This document shows positions 42,701 through 51,677 of a stretch of 64,000 bases of DNA, in pieces. Below the pieces are notes generated by a model. It did not search any database, had not been told where the DNA came from, and saw only the letters and a program-made list of their open reading frames with translations. The DNA is taken from contig NZ_CP109073.1 in NCBI RefSeq assembly GCF_035917415.1, positions 1,528,501 through 1,592,500 on the forward strand. The letters run 5' to 3'. The stretch is from Streptomyces sp. NBC_01803 (GTDB lineage Bacteria > Actinomycetota > Actinomycetes > Streptomycetales > Streptomycetaceae). Made by a program: the position numbers and the translations under genes. Each line of letters begins with the position of its first letter. Position 1 is the first letter of the stretch.

Positions 42701-44544
42701 CCGGGGCGCTGGTCGCGGCCCGGCGCGCGCTGCGCGTCCGCGTCGCGGGCGAGGAGCGCTGGGCGGCGATCGAGGACGCCGGCCGACTGCGGGACGCCCT
42801 GGGCGTCGCCCTGCCCGTGGGCGTCCCCGAGGCGTTCACCGAGCCGGTCGCGGATCCGCTGGGCGACCTGCTGGCCCGGTACGCGCGCACCCACGGCCCG
42901 TTCACCTCCGCCCAGGCCGCCGCCCACTTCGGTCTCGGCACCGCCGTCGCGGACGGCGCGCTGCACCGGCTGGCCGCCGAAGGGCGGCTCGTCCAAGGCG
43001 AGTTCAGGCCGGGCGGCGTCGGGCACGAGTGGTGCGACCCCGCCGTGCTGCGGCGGCTGCGGCGGCGCTCGCTGGCCGCCCTGCGCCAGGAGCTGGAGCC
43101 GGTGCCGCCGGCCGCGCTGGCCGCCTTCCTGCCCCAGTGGCAGCACGTCGGCGGCATCGCGGGGCGCGGCGGGCTGCGGGGGGTCGACGGCCTGCTGCGG
43201 GCCGTCGAGCAGCTCCAGGGCGCGCCCGTCCCGGCCTCCGCGCTGGAGCGGCTGGTGCTGCCCTCGCGGGTCTCGGGATACGCCCCGCCGATGCTGGACG
43301 AGCTGACGGCGTCCGGCGAGGTGGTCTGGGCGGGCGCGGGAGCGCTGCCGGGCAAGGACGGCTGGATCGCTCTCCATCCGGCCGACGCCGCGCCGTCACT
43401 GCTCCCGCCGCCGCACCCGCTGGAGCTGACCCCGGCGCATCGCGCCGTGCTGGACGCGCTCGCGGGGGGCTACGGGCTGTTCTTCCGGCAGATCGCCGAG
43501 CAGGTCAGGGCCGCCGGGCACGAGGTCTCGGACGCCGTGCTCGCCGACCTGGTCTGGGACCTGGCGTGGTCCGGCCGGCTGACCAACGACACCCTGGGAC
43601 CGCTGCGCGCCCTGCTCGGCTCCGGCCGCACCGCGGGCTCAGTCGCGCACCGGGCCCGGCGGACGACGCCACGCGGCCGGTGGGCGGGCCCCGCGACACG
43701 CCCCGCCGTCTCGCGCGGAGGGCCGCCGACCGTGGCCGGCCGCTGGTCGCTGCTGCCGGAGCGGGAGGCCGATCCCACGCTGCGCGCCCACGCGCTCGCG
43801 CGCACGCTGTTGGACCGGCACGGGGTGGTCACGCGCGGGGCCGTGGCGGCCGAGGGCGTCGAGGGCGGCTTCGCCGCGGCGTACCGGGTGCTGTCCGCCT
43901 TCGAGGAGAGCGGCCGGGCCAGGCGCGGATATGTGGTGGAGGGGCTCGGTGCGGCCCAGTTCGCGATGGACGGCGCGGTGGACCGGCTGCGGGCGATCAG
44001 CACCGCCGCGGAGCGTGGGGCCGCCGGTCCCGAGCCCGGCGCGGGCACCGGTCGAAAGGCGCTGGTGCTCGCCGCCACCGACCCGGCCAACGCCTACGGC
44101 GCGGCCCTGCCGTGGCCGGAGCCTCCCCCGGCCCGGGAGGCCGGGAGGTACCCCCACCCCGCCCGGGAGGCCGGGAGGTACCCCCACCCCGCCCCGGAGG
44201 CCGGGAGCGGCGGCGTGCCGGGTGCGGGGCACAAGCCGGGCCGCAAGGCCGGGGCTCTGGTCACGCTGGTGGACGGACGGCTCACGCTCTATCTTGAGCG
44301 CGGCGGACGGACGCTCCTCGCTTGGCCCGCCGGGGAAGACGCCACCACGGAAGCCGCGCAGCCGGACGCGGCGCTGCGGGCAGCCGCCGAGGCCCTGGCA
44401 CAGGCCGCCAGGAACGGCGCGCTGGGCACGCTGACAGTGGAACGGGTGAACGGCTCCCCGGTGCTCACCGACCCGTTCTGGGCCGGGCTTCTGGAGGCCG
44501 CCGGATTCCACGCGACGCCGCGCGGGCTCCGGCTGCGGCCCTGA
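39781..44544 (+). CDS. lhr: Large DEAD/DEAH helicase, Lhr family
   Basis: This 1587-residue Lhr-type superfamily 2 helicase is a 3'-to-5' DNA translocase linked to DNA repair. Motif I is APTGSGKTLAAFLASL (residues 46-61), motif II is VILDEVHAVAGTKRGAH, motif III is GLSATVRPVDE and motif VI is LQRVGRAGHHVGAVSAG. A winged-helix and Lhr core follow to about residue 850. The long Lhr C-terminal domain that forms homotetramers in related proteins fills the rest. Near residue 1450 a low-complexity insert (PAREAGRYPHP repeated) is encoded by a 30-bp direct repeat. The ATG at 39781 begins MHGHAALDGFSPATRAWF; the longer reading upstream is not homologous. Confidence 0.95.
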   Translation: MHGHAALDGFSPATRAWFSRAFHAPTPAQEGAWRAIAEESDALVVAPTGSGKTLAAFLASLDRLAATPPPAETHKRCRVLYVSPLKALAVDVERNLRSPLTGIRQEAVRLGLPEPGIRVGIRTGDTSPADRRSLARRPPDILITTPESLFLMLTSAAREALTGVETVILDEVHAVAGTKRGAHLALSLERLDALLSRPARRIGLSATVRPVDEVARFLSPRRKATIVQPPVGKEFALSVVVPVEDMGELGGSPVPDAPDQGGTPSIWPPVEERIVDLVQAHRSTIVFANSRRLAERLCNRMNEIAHERATGEPLPEEHAPALLMGGSGAARGASAVLARAHHGSVSKEQRAHIEEDLKAGRLPAVVATSSLELGIDMGAVDLVVQVESPPSVASGLQRVGRAGHHVGAVSAGVIFPKYRGDLVQSAVVTERMRTGAIESLRVPANPLDVLAQQIVAMTAMDPWDVDELLALVRGAAPFAALPESAYHAVLDMLAGRYPSDAFAELRPRLVWDRVAHTVTGRPGAQRLAVTSGGTIPDRGLFGVFLAGADPKKGGGRVGELDEEMVYESRVGDVFTLGTTSWRIEDITRDRVLVSPAPGVPARLPFWKGDQLGRPLELGRALGAFLREIGGLDPAAARERLAAAGLDAWAVDNVLAYLDEQRQACGHIPDDRTIVVERFRDELGDWRIVVHSPFGAQVHAPWALALGARLTERFGMDAQVLHADDGIVLRLPDADLLGADLGADEVGGDPAFDDGRAPVGAGDVLFDKSEVDQLVTDQVGGSALFAARFRECAARALLLPRRSPGKRTPLWQQRQRAHQLLSVAAGFGSFPIVLEAVRECLQDVFDVPGLTELMGDIEARRVRLVEVTTREPSPFARSLLFGYVAQYLYEGDSPLAERRAAALSLDSRLLAELLGRAELRELLDPAVLAELERESRWLSEDRRVRDVEGVADLLRVLGPVTDAELAERGAAPEWAGALVAARRALRVRVAGEERWAAIEDAGRLRDALGVALPVGVPEAFTEPVADPLGDLLARYARTHGPFTSAQAAAHFGLGTAVADGALHRLAAEGRLVQGEFRPGGVGHEWCDPAVLRRLRRRSLAALRQELEPVPPAALAAFLPQWQHVGGIAGRGGLRGVDGLLRAVEQLQGAPVPASALERLVLPSRVSGYAPPMLDELTASGEVVWAGAGALPGKDGWIALHPADAAPSLLPPPHPLELTPAHRAVLDALAGGYGLFFRQIAEQVRAAGHEVSDAVLADLVWDLAWSGRLTNDTLGPLRALLGSGRTAGSVAHRARRTTPRGRWAGPATRPAVSRGGPPTVAGRWSLLPEREADPTLRAHALARTLLDRHGVVTRGAVAAEGVEGGFAAAYRVLSAFEESGRARRGYVVEGLGAAQFAMDGAVDRLRAISTAAERGAAGPEPGAGTGRKALVLAATDPANAYGAALPWPEPPPAREAGRYPHPAREAGRYPHPAPEAGSGGVPGAGHKPGRKAGALVTLVDGRLTLYLERGGRTLLAWPAGEDATTEAAQPDAALRAAAEALAQAARNGALGTLTVERVNGSPVLTDPFWAGLLEAAGFHATPRGLRLRP
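44131..44206 (+). repeat. 30-bp tandem repeat, dispersed-type palindromic unit, inside lhr
   Basis: An exact 30-bp unit (44131-44160) is repeated at 44161-44190, with a partial third copy to 44206. With the flanking CCTCCCCCGGCC it forms an imperfect palindrome (CCTCCC-GGCC / GGCCGGGAGG) ending in GGTACCCCCAC. It resembles intergenic palindromic repeats that I recall as common in Streptomyces. Here it is in frame and codes for the AREAGRYPHP repeats. Confidence 0.85.
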
Positions 44545-44616
44545 CCGGGGGCGCGAAAGAAGGACGGAAGAGACTCGGACGACCGGGCGTCCATGCCCGG
44601 ACCGGGACCCAAAAGA

Positions 44617-45036
44617 TCAGGCGGCGACGACGTCGACTGCCTCGGCCTGGGCCTTGATCGTCACGTGGTCGTCGGGACGGTGGGTGACGGAGGTCACACG
44701 CACCGGATTCAGCATGGGGCGCTCCATGGGACGCTCGCCCAGCGTCCGCCCGGGCGGGACACCCAGGGACGGCACCGTGTCGCTCGCGGCGGACTGGGCC
44801 AGCTCGGCGAGGGCCAGCTCGTCACTGACTTCCCGCAGCAGCTCGGACATCCGCAGATCGAGCGCGTCGCAGATGGCGGCCAGCAGCTCGGAGGAAGCTT
44901 CCTTCTGCCCACGCTCGACCTCGGAGAGGTATCCGAGGGAGACTCTGGCCGAGGAGGACACTTCACGCAGGGTGCGGCCCTGACGTTGGCGCTGCCGACG
45001 CAGCACGTCACCCAGCAGGCGACGGAGCAGGATCAT
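44617..45036 (-). CDS. clgR: Transcriptional activator ClgR
   Basis: ClgR is an XRE-family regulator that activates clp protease genes, lon and other proteolysis genes in actinobacteria. The 139-residue protein has a helix-turn-helix at residues 14-70 ([20 protein letters not shown] and [13 protein letters not shown]), then [20 protein letters not shown]. The C-terminus ends AEAVDVVAA; a C-terminal Ala-Ala is the known ClpP degron of ClgR. The ATG at 45036 is preceded by GGAGGGAG, which decides it against a 37-residue longer form. It lies downstream of cinA on the same strand and is convergent with lhr. Confidence 0.9.
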   Translation of the reverse strand: MILLRRLLGDVLRRQRQRQGRTLREVSSSARVSLGYLSEVERGQKEASSELLAAICDALDLRMSELLREVSDELALAELAQSAASDTVPSLGVPPGRTLGERPMERPMLNPVRVTSVTHRPDDHVTIKAQAEAVDVVAA

Positions 45037-45191
45037 CGGTGGCTCCCTCCTCGGACCGTTGGCCTCGCTTGCTTCATGCCCCACCGTACCGCCTCGGACT
45101 CCAACGGGGCGGGGAGCGATGTCTTGTTCACTCAGGGCTGCAAACATCCATCCTCTCCGTTCTGTTCCGTATCCTGCCCCGCCGCCGCGGC

Positions 45192-45713
45192 TCAGGGTGT
45201 GTCCTCCACTCGGGGGAGGATCAGCTCGTCGCGCAGAAGGGCCAGCACGGCCCTTACGGTGCCGGCCCGGATCGCGGCCCGGTCACCTCGCAGATTCAGC
45301 CGCTGAGCCACGACTTTCCCGGTTCCGGCCGCCGAAACCGCAATGTGCACGGTCCCGACCGGATTACCGTCCTGCGGCTCGGGTCCGGCGACCCCCGTCG
45401 TGGCCGCTCCCCAGTCGGCGCCCAGCAGGTCACGGACGCCCGTGGCGAGCTGCCGGGCAACCTCCGCGTCCACGGCTCCCCGCTCGTCCAGCAACGCGCC
45501 GTCCACCCCCAGCACGCTCCGTTTGATCTCCGTGGCATAGGCGGTGACCGAGCCGCGGAACATCCTGGAAGCGCCGGGCGCCTCGGTGAGCTCCGCCGCG
45601 ACCAGGCCCCCGGTCAGCGATTCCGCCACGGCCACCGTCTGCCCGCGCCGCCCGAGCAGGTCCATCACCTGCGCCGCCAGCGCGGGCTCCTCCGGCTCGC
45701 CCTTGCCGCTCAT
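45192..45713 (-). CDS. CinA C-terminal domain protein, nicotinamide-nucleotide amidase
   Basis: This 173-residue protein is the stand-alone CinA C-terminal domain (PncC), which deamidates nicotinamide mononucleotide in NAD recycling. Key motifs are [20 protein letters not shown] (active-site Ser region), [20 protein letters not shown] and [20 protein letters not shown]. The N-terminal molybdopterin-binding-like domain of full CinA is absent, as usual in actinobacteria. Its ATG overlaps the pgsA stop codon (ATGA), so rimO, pgsA and cinA form a tightly coupled unit. clgR follows 155 bp later. Confidence 0.92.
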   Translation of the reverse strand: MSGKGEPEEPALAAQVMDLLGRRGQTVAVAESLTGGLVAAELTEAPGASRMFRGSVTAYATEIKRSVLGVDGALLDERGAVDAEVARQLATGVRDLLGADWGAATTGVAGPEPQDGNPVGTVHIAVSAAGTGKVVAQRLNLRGDRAAIRAGTVRAVLALLRDELILPRVEDTP

Positions 45714-46363
45714 CCGTTCTCCCGCGCCGCCGTCCGCTCCCGGGCCAGGCCCGCCCGGCGCAGCACGACAGCCTGTCGCACGTAGTCCAGCCCTGTCGCC
45801 ACGGTGAGCACCACGGCCGCCGCCATCACCCACCAGCGCAGGGTGGCCAGCGTCCCGGTGAGCGACAGGATGTACATGCCCACGGCGATGCCCTGGGTGA
45901 GTGTCTTCAGCTTGCCGCCCCGGCTGGCGGCGATGACCCCGTGCCGGATCACCCAGAACCGCATCAGCGTGACCCCCAGCTCCCGGACGAGGATGACGCC
46001 CGCCACCCACCAGGGCAGATCCCCCAGCACCGAGAGACAGATGAGCGCCGCGCCCATGATCGCCTTGTCCGCGATGGGGTCCGCGATCTTGCCGAAGTCG
46101 GTCACGATGTTGCGGCGCCGGGCCAGCTCGCCGTCGAAAAGGTCGGTGATCATGGCGATGGTGAACGCGGCCCACGCCAGGGACCGCCAGGCCGGATCGT
46201 GCCCCCCGTCCGCGAACATCAGCAGCACGAAGCCGGGCACCAGCAGCAGGCGCACCATCGTGAGGATGTTCGCGATGTTCCACAGACCGGGTGCCGCGGT
46301 CCGGGCCGCGGCCCTCCCGGCCAGCGGACCCTTTCCGGTGGCTCGGGCCGGCATGTCCGTCAT
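45710..46363 (-). CDS. pgsA: CDP-diacylglycerol-glycerol-3-phosphate phosphatidyltransferase
   Basis: PgsA makes phosphatidylglycerol phosphate, the first committed step to phosphatidylglycerol and cardiolipin, in the membrane. The 217-residue protein has the CDP-alcohol phosphatidyltransferase signature [20 protein letters not shown] followed by ADPIADK, giving the D-G-A-R-G-D-D pattern. Hydrophobic helices include [35 protein letters not shown] and [16 protein letters not shown]. The start overlaps the rimO stop (ATGA) and the stop overlaps the cinA start. An alternative start is three codons later. A polar N-terminal stretch of about 25 residues precedes the fold. Confidence 0.93.
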   Translation of the reverse strand: MTDMPARATGKGPLAGRAAARTAAPGLWNIANILTMVRLLLVPGFVLLMFADGGHDPAWRSLAWAAFTIAMITDLFDGELARRRNIVTDFGKIADPIADKAIMGAALICLSVLGDLPWWVAGVILVRELGVTLMRFWVIRHGVIAASRGGKLKTLTQGIAVGMYILSLTGTLATLRWWVMAAAVVLTVATGLDYVRQAVVLRRAGLARERTAARENG

Positions 46364-47895
46364 CTTCCGGCCTCGGCCGCGTGCCCGCCGCCGGCGGCGG
46401 GCCGCTCCACGGCGATCAGATCCACGCCCCGCGCGGCGACGATCTCGACATCGACGAGCTGCCCGACCCTCGGCCCGGCGCCGGGGTCCCGGCCGTGCCC
46501 GGACGGCGACTCCACGATGACGACGTGCCCGTCCGTCTCGGGCGCCTGGTGCGGCCCACGGCCCACGGCGAGCACCTCTCCCTCGGCTTCCTCTTCCGGA
46601 TCGACCGATTCGATCAGTACCCGCGCGTGCTCGCCCACACGCTCCTCGGCGCGCTGCGCGATCAGCTCCTCGGCGAGCCGGGAGACCCGGGTCAGCCGCT
46701 CGGCGATCAGCTCGGGGTCGTGCTTGCCCTGATATCCGGCGGCCTCGGTGCCCTCCTCGTCCGAATAGCCGAAGACGCCGATGGCGTCCAGCCGGGCCTC
46801 GGTGAGGAAGCGCTCCAGCTCGGCCAGGTCGGCCTCGGTCTCGCCGGGGAAGCCCACGATGAAGTTCGACCGGACGCCGGCCAACGGCGCCTTGCCGCGG
46901 ATGGTGGCGAGCAGCTCCAGGAACCGGTCGGTGTCGCCGAAGCGCCGCATCGCGCGCAGCACCGAGGGCGCGGAGTGCTGGAAGGAGAGGTCGAAGTAGG
47001 GCGCGACCTTCTCGGTGCCGGTGAGCACGTCGATCAGCCCGGGGCGCATCTCGGCCGGCTGGAGATAGCTCACCCGGACGCGCTCCAGCCCGTCCACGGC
47101 GGCCAGTTCGGACAGCAGGGTCTCCAACAGCCGGATGTCGCCGAAGTCCTTGCCGTAGGAGGTGTTGTTCTCGGAGACCAGCATGATCTCCTTCACGCCC
47201 TCGCCGGCCAGCCAGCGCGCCTCCGCGAGGACGTCGGAGGGACGCCGGGAGACGAACGAGCCCCGGAAGGAGGGAATGGCGCAGAACGTGCACCGCCGGT
47301 CGCAGCCGGAGGCCAGCTTGACCGAGGCGACGGGACCGTCGCCGAGCCGCCGCCGCAGCGGGGCGCGCGGCCCGGAGGCCGGTGCCACCCCGGCGGGCAG
47401 GTCGGTGATCGTGCCGTGCCCGGGCAGGGCGACATCCGTGCCCTGCCGCTCGGACGGGCTGATGGGCAGCAGCTTGCGCCGGTCGCGCGGGATGTGGGGG
47501 GCGTGCACGCCGCCGGACAGGATGGTCCGCAGCCGGGCCGAGATGTCGGCGTAGTCGTCGAAGCCGAGCACGGCGTCGGCCTCGGGCAGCGCGTCGGCGA
47601 GCTCCTTGCCGTAGCGCTCCGCCATGCAGCCGACGGCGACGACGGCCTGGGTCCGCCCGCCGCCGCCACCGGTCGCCGCGGCCTTCAGCTCGCCGGCTTC
47701 GAGCAGCGCGTCGACGGAGTCCTTCTTGGCGGCGTCCACGAAGCCGCACGTGTTGACGACGGCCACCTCGGCGTCGGCGGCGTCGTCCACGAGGTCCCAG
47801 CCGTCCGCGGCCAGCCGCCCCGCCAGCTCCTCGGAGTCCACTTCATTACGAGCGCAACCAAGGGTGACCAGGGCAACGGTACGGCGTTCGGACAT
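46360..47895 (-). CDS. rimO: Ribosomal protein S12 methylthiotransferase RimO
   Basis: RimO is a radical SAM enzyme that methylthiolates a conserved Asp of ribosomal protein S12. The 511-residue protein has the UPF0004 domain with cysteines in [36 protein letters not shown] and [10 protein letters not shown]. The radical SAM motif is [33 protein letters not shown] and [14 protein letters not shown] are typical, with a C-terminal TRAM domain and an Ala/Gly-rich tail. It differs from MiaB, also in this window, by the CARNEVDSE and CAIPSFRGS signatures. It heads the rimO-pgsA-cinA coupled run. Confidence 0.95.
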   Translation of the reverse strand: MSERRTVALVTLGCARNEVDSEELAGRLAADGWDLVDDAADAEVAVVNTCGFVDAAKKDSVDALLEAGELKAAATGGGGGRTQAVVAVGCMAERYGKELADALPEADAVLGFDDYADISARLRTILSGGVHAPHIPRDRRKLLPISPSERQGTDVALPGHGTITDLPAGVAPASGPRAPLRRRLGDGPVASVKLASGCDRRCTFCAIPSFRGSFVSRRPSDVLAEARWLAGEGVKEIMLVSENNTSYGKDFGDIRLLETLLSELAAVDGLERVRVSYLQPAEMRPGLIDVLTGTEKVAPYFDLSFQHSAPSVLRAMRRFGDTDRFLELLATIRGKAPLAGVRSNFIVGFPGETEADLAELERFLTEARLDAIGVFGYSDEEGTEAAGYQGKHDPELIAERLTRVSRLAEELIAQRAEERVGEHARVLIESVDPEEEAEGEVLAVGRGPHQAPETDGHVVIVESPSGHGRDPGAGPRVGQLVDVEIVAARGVDLIAVERPAAGGGHAAEAGR

Positions 47896-47958
47896 GGCCT
47901 CAGCCTACTTCGTCCCGGGAGGCCCGCCCGCCCCGGCCGCCGCGGGCCGGGAGCGGGG

Positions 47959-48765
47959 TCAGCCTTCCTCGGGGTCGCCCGGGGTGTAGGTCAGCCGCTG
48001 CACCTGCCCCATTTCGAACACGTCCTCGATCTGTTTGCCGTTGACGTGGAGCTGGACGGCTCCGGCGTTGCCGAGCACCAGATCGATCTGCTCATCGTCC
48101 GTGAAGGTCTCGGAGTCGCCATCCTGGAGCACGTCCTCGAACAGGACCCGGCCGTTGCTGTCCTTCGCCGAGATCCAGCTCGAACCGCCCTCGGCGGTCA
48201 CCTTGACGGTCACCTTGTCGGCCGGGACGGCCGCCACCGCGCTCTCCGAGGGCTCGGGCGACGGCTCCTGGGTGGGCTGATCGGCGTTCCGCGTCTGATC
48301 CGGCGCGGGCTCACCCGTCTGGCTGCCCTCGGCGACCGAGCCGGCGTCCTCCCCGCCACCACCGCTGAAGAAGGTGAACCCGACGAAGCCGATCACGGCG
48401 ACGATCGCGGCCACCATGGCCGCCGTCCAGTTCGGCCGACGCGGCTCGGGCCGGATCCGCTCGGCCTCGAACAGCGGCCCGGACGACAGCGACGGCGGCT
48501 CGGTGCCCTGCTCGGCGTTGAAGAGCTCGATCAGCTCGTTGGCGTCCGCACCCACAGCCCGCGCAAGCGTACGAATATGCCCGCGCGCGTACACATCACC
48601 GCCGCAGCGCGAGAAGTCGTCCTGCTCGATGGCATGGACGATGGGAATGCGCACGCGCGTGGACGAGCTGACCTCATCCACGGTCAGCTTTGCGTCGATG
48701 CGCGCCTGCTGGAGAATTCGACCGACGGAAGGCCGGTCCTTGGCGGAAGGGTTGCCGATGGACAC
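47959..48765 (-). CDS. RodZ-like helix-turn-helix membrane protein
   Basis: This 268-residue protein has an N-terminal HTH_25 domain (VGRILQQARIDAKLTVDEVS and IPIVHAIEQDDFS), a single transmembrane helix (AAMVAAIVAVIGFVGFTFF, near residue 125) and an acidic Pro/Glu linker. A C-terminal DUF4115-type extracytoplasmic domain follows (VTAEGGSSWISAKDSNGRVL and LVLGNAGAVQLHVNGK). The architecture is that of RodZ, which tethers the cell-wall cytoskeleton in rods. In Streptomyces, which grow at tips without MreB-driven elongation, its role may differ. It lies between ftsK and rimO on the same strand. Confidence 0.88.
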   Translation of the reverse strand: MSIGNPSAKDRPSVGRILQQARIDAKLTVDEVSSSTRVRIPIVHAIEQDDFSRCGGDVYARGHIRTLARAVGADANELIELFNAEQGTEPPSLSSGPLFEAERIRPEPRRPNWTAAMVAAIVAVIGFVGFTFFSGGGGEDAGSVAEGSQTGEPAPDQTRNADQPTQEPSPEPSESAVAAVPADKVTVKVTAEGGSSWISAKDSNGRVLFEDVLQDGDSETFTDDEQIDLVLGNAGAVQLHVNGKQIEDVFEMGQVQRLTYTPGDPEEG

Positions 48766-48887
48766 GGGGGCGCCTTTCGAGCGTGAAGCCGCGTGCTGCG
48801 CTTACAAGTCTAGGGGGGTTGTGAAAGGAACGGGCAACCGGGCCCACTGCGTTTGTCCGCCAACAGAATGGCCTTCCTTCGGGTGAC

Positions 48888-51584
48888 CTACGGGAGAGCC
48901 TCCCCCCGGATCAGTGCCAGCACTCCATCCAATTCGTCCGGCTTGACCAGCACGTCCCTGGCCTTGGAGCCCTCGCTCGGCCCGACCACGCCCCGCGACT
49001 CCATCAGATCCATCAGCCGTCCGGCCTTCGCGAAGCCGACCCGCAGTTTGCGCTGGAGCATGGAGGTGGAGCCGAACTGGGTGGTCACCACCAGCTCCGC
49101 CGCCTGGCACAGCAGATCGAGGTCGTCCCCGATCTCCTCGTCGATCTCCTTCTTCTTCCCCGACGAGACGGTGACGTCCTCGCGGAACACCGGCGCCATC
49201 TGCGCCTTGCAGTGCTCGACGACCGCCGCCACCTCCTCCTCGGTGACGAAGGCCCCCTGCATGCGGACCGGCTTGTTGGCGCCCATCGGCAGGAACAGCC
49301 CGTCGCCCTTGCCGATGAGCTTCTCGGCGCCCTGCTGGTCGAGGATCACCCGGCTGTCGGCGAGGGAGGAGGTGGCGAAGGCGAGGCGGGAGGGCACGTT
49401 CGCCTTGATCAGGCCGGTGACCACGTCGACGCTCGGCCGCTGCGTGGCGAGCACCAGATGGATGCCGGCGGCGCGGGCCAACTGGGTGATGCGGACGATG
49501 GCGTCCTCCACGTCGCGCGGCGCGACCATCATCAGGTCGGCCAGCTCGTCCACGATCACCAGCAGGTAGGGGTAGGGAGTCAGGTCGCGCTCGCTGCCCG
49601 GGGGCGGGCTGGCCTTGCCGGACCGCACGGCGGCGTTGAAGTCGTCGATGTGGCGGTACCCGTAGGCGGCCAGATCGTCATAGCGCAGGTCCATCTCCCG
49701 CACCACCCACTGCAGGGCCTCCGCCGCGCGCTTGGGGTTGGTGATGATGGGGGTGACGAGGTGCGGGATGCCCTCGTAGGCCGTCAGCTCCACCCGTTTG
49801 GGGTCGACGAGCACCAGCCGCACATCCTCCGGCGTCGCGCGCATCATCACGGAGGTGATCAGGCAGTTGACGCAGCTCGACTTGCCCGATCCGGTGGCGC
49901 CGGCCACCAGCAGGTGCGGCATACGGGCGAGATTGGCCGTCACATAGCCGCCCTCGACGTCCTTGCCGAGGCCCACCACCAGCGGGTGCTCATCGCCGAC
50001 CGCGTCGGCCAGGCGCAGCACGTCCCCGAGGTTGACCATCTCGCGGTCGCTGTTGGGGATCTCGATGCCGACCGCGGACTTGCCCGGGATGGGGCTGATG
50101 ATGCGGATGTCGGGGCTGGCCACCGCGTAGGCGATGTTCTTGGTCAGGGCGGTGATCTTCTCGACCTTCACGGCCGGGCCGAGCTCGACCTCGTACCGGG
50201 TGACCGTCGGGCCGCGCGTGAAGCCGGTGACCCGGGCGTCCACCTTGAATTCGGAGAAGACGTTGGTCAGCGACTCGACCACCACGTCGTTCGCCGCGCT
50301 GCGGGTGCGGCCGGGACCTCCGCGGCGCAGCAGTTCGATGCTGGGGAGCGCGTAGGTGATGTCGCCGGAGAGCTGGAGCTGCTCGGCGCGCGGCGGCAGC
50401 GCGTCGTCCTTCGGTGGCGGGATCGACTTCGTCAGGTCGGGAACGCCGCCGCCGTCCGTCCCCCCGCGCGGCGGCGGGGGGCCGGGGTCGTCCCGGTACG
50501 GCGGCTCGCCGGCCGGCTCGGGTCCGGGCTCGGGCGCGGACCCGCGCTTGCTCCCGCTCCGGCCGGTGGCCACGCGGCTGCTGAGATCGGCGACCAGCGG
50601 CGAGGGCTCGATGCCGTGCAGCACGGCGCCGTCGAGCGCCGCCGCGGCGGCGGCCACGTCGACCGGGTCCTGGCGGCGCCGTCCGGCCCGGCGGGCCGGG
50701 CTGCGCGCGGGGCGGGAAGGCTCCGGGGCGGCTCGCTCGACGGGCTCGGGCCCGCGCCGGGCACGCGGATCGTCCTGTTCGTCATAGCGCTGGTGCGAGG
50801 TCAGCAGCTCGGTCTCCTCGCCCAGCTCGGCCTCGGCGATCAGACCGAGCCGGATCGCTCCCCTGCGCAGCCGCCGCGGAATGGTGTTGACCGGGGTGGC
50901 CGTGACGACCAGGAGCCCGAAGACGGTGAGCAGCGAGAGCAGCGCGACCGCGAGCGGCTCCCCCACCAGCAGGATCAGGGGGCGCGAAGCGGCCCAGCCC
51001 AGGAGCCCGCCGGTGTCGCGCAACGCCTGCGCGCCCTCCCCGCGCCCCGGGGCGCCCGTCGCGATGTGCACCAGCCCCAGCACCCCGACCAGGAGCGCGC
51101 TCAGGCCGATGACGATGCGGCCGTTGGCCTCCTGCTGCTCCGGATGCCGGATGAGCCGGACCCCGATGAAGCCCAGGACCAGAGGGAAGATGAGGTCGAG
51201 GCGGCCCAGCACACCGGTGATCAGCAGGGTGACCAGCTCGCCGACGGGACCCTGGAGGTTGGACCAGGTGCCGGCGGCGGCCACCAGGGAGAGCCCGAGC
51301 AGCAGCAGGGCCAGACCGTCCTTGCGGTGCGCGGGATCAAGTCCCTTCGCACCGCGCCCTATGCCCCGCAGCAGCGCGCCCACGGGGTGGGCGAGGCCGA
51401 GCCACAGGCCCCGCATGATGCGGAACGCCACATTCGGCGGCGGCGCGGGCCTTCTCGCCGGAGCCGCGGCCTTCCTGGCCGCTGTCTTCTTCGCGGGCGC
51501 CTTCTTGGCGGGCGCCTTCCCGGCGCCCCCGCCGCGCCCGGCGCGCGCGCTCGGGGAACCCTTGCCGGACGTACCTGAGGCCAT
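48888..51584 (-). CDS. ftsK: DNA translocase FtsK/SpoIIIE
   Basis: FtsK pumps chromosomal DNA through closing septa; in Streptomyces it helps clear DNA from sporulation septa. The 898-residue protein has a basic Ala/Lys N-terminus (AKKAPAKKTAARKAA) and four or five membrane helices between about residues 90 and 235 (LALLLLGLSLVAAAGTW, IVIGLSALLVGVLGLVHIA). A Pro/Arg-rich linker precedes the RecA-like motor with Walker A LVAGATGSGKSSCVNCLI and Walker B YLLVIVDELADLMM. The winged-helix gamma domain is seen in STSMLQRKLRVGFAKAGRLM. It is minus strand, upstream of the RodZ-like gene, with osaB lying 93 bp upstream of ftsK. Confidence 0.96.
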   Translation of the reverse strand: MASGTSGKGSPSARAGRGGGAGKAPAKKAPAKKTAARKAAAPARRPAPPPNVAFRIMRGLWLGLAHPVGALLRGIGRGAKGLDPAHRKDGLALLLLGLSLVAAAGTWSNLQGPVGELVTLLITGVLGRLDLIFPLVLGFIGVRLIRHPEQQEANGRIVIGLSALLVGVLGLVHIATGAPGRGEGAQALRDTGGLLGWAASRPLILLVGEPLAVALLSLLTVFGLLVVTATPVNTIPRRLRRGAIRLGLIAEAELGEETELLTSHQRYDEQDDPRARRGPEPVERAAPEPSRPARSPARRAGRRRQDPVDVAAAAAALDGAVLHGIEPSPLVADLSSRVATGRSGSKRGSAPEPGPEPAGEPPYRDDPGPPPPRGGTDGGGVPDLTKSIPPPKDDALPPRAEQLQLSGDITYALPSIELLRRGGPGRTRSAANDVVVESLTNVFSEFKVDARVTGFTRGPTVTRYEVELGPAVKVEKITALTKNIAYAVASPDIRIISPIPGKSAVGIEIPNSDREMVNLGDVLRLADAVGDEHPLVVGLGKDVEGGYVTANLARMPHLLVAGATGSGKSSCVNCLITSVMMRATPEDVRLVLVDPKRVELTAYEGIPHLVTPIITNPKRAAEALQWVVREMDLRYDDLAAYGYRHIDDFNAAVRSGKASPPPGSERDLTPYPYLLVIVDELADLMMVAPRDVEDAIVRITQLARAAGIHLVLATQRPSVDVVTGLIKANVPSRLAFATSSLADSRVILDQQGAEKLIGKGDGLFLPMGANKPVRMQGAFVTEEEVAAVVEHCKAQMAPVFREDVTVSSGKKKEIDEEIGDDLDLLCQAAELVVTTQFGSTSMLQRKLRVGFAKAGRLMDLMESRGVVGPSEGSKARDVLVKPDELDGVLALIRGEALP

Positions 51585-51677
51585 GAGGTGAGGTTACCGG
51601 TGCAGCCGGGCCCCGGCACGGATCGTGTGCCGTCCGACGGCTCCCCCGCCCCGCCCGGTGCCCGCGCCCCGGACCCG

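Noticed and set aside
39735..43377. Long minus-strand open frame opposite lhr
   Set aside because: Composition is Arg/Gly/Gln/His-rich with no motifs, and the plus strand has all the Lhr helicase motifs. Only the part below 39734 shows real protein similarity.
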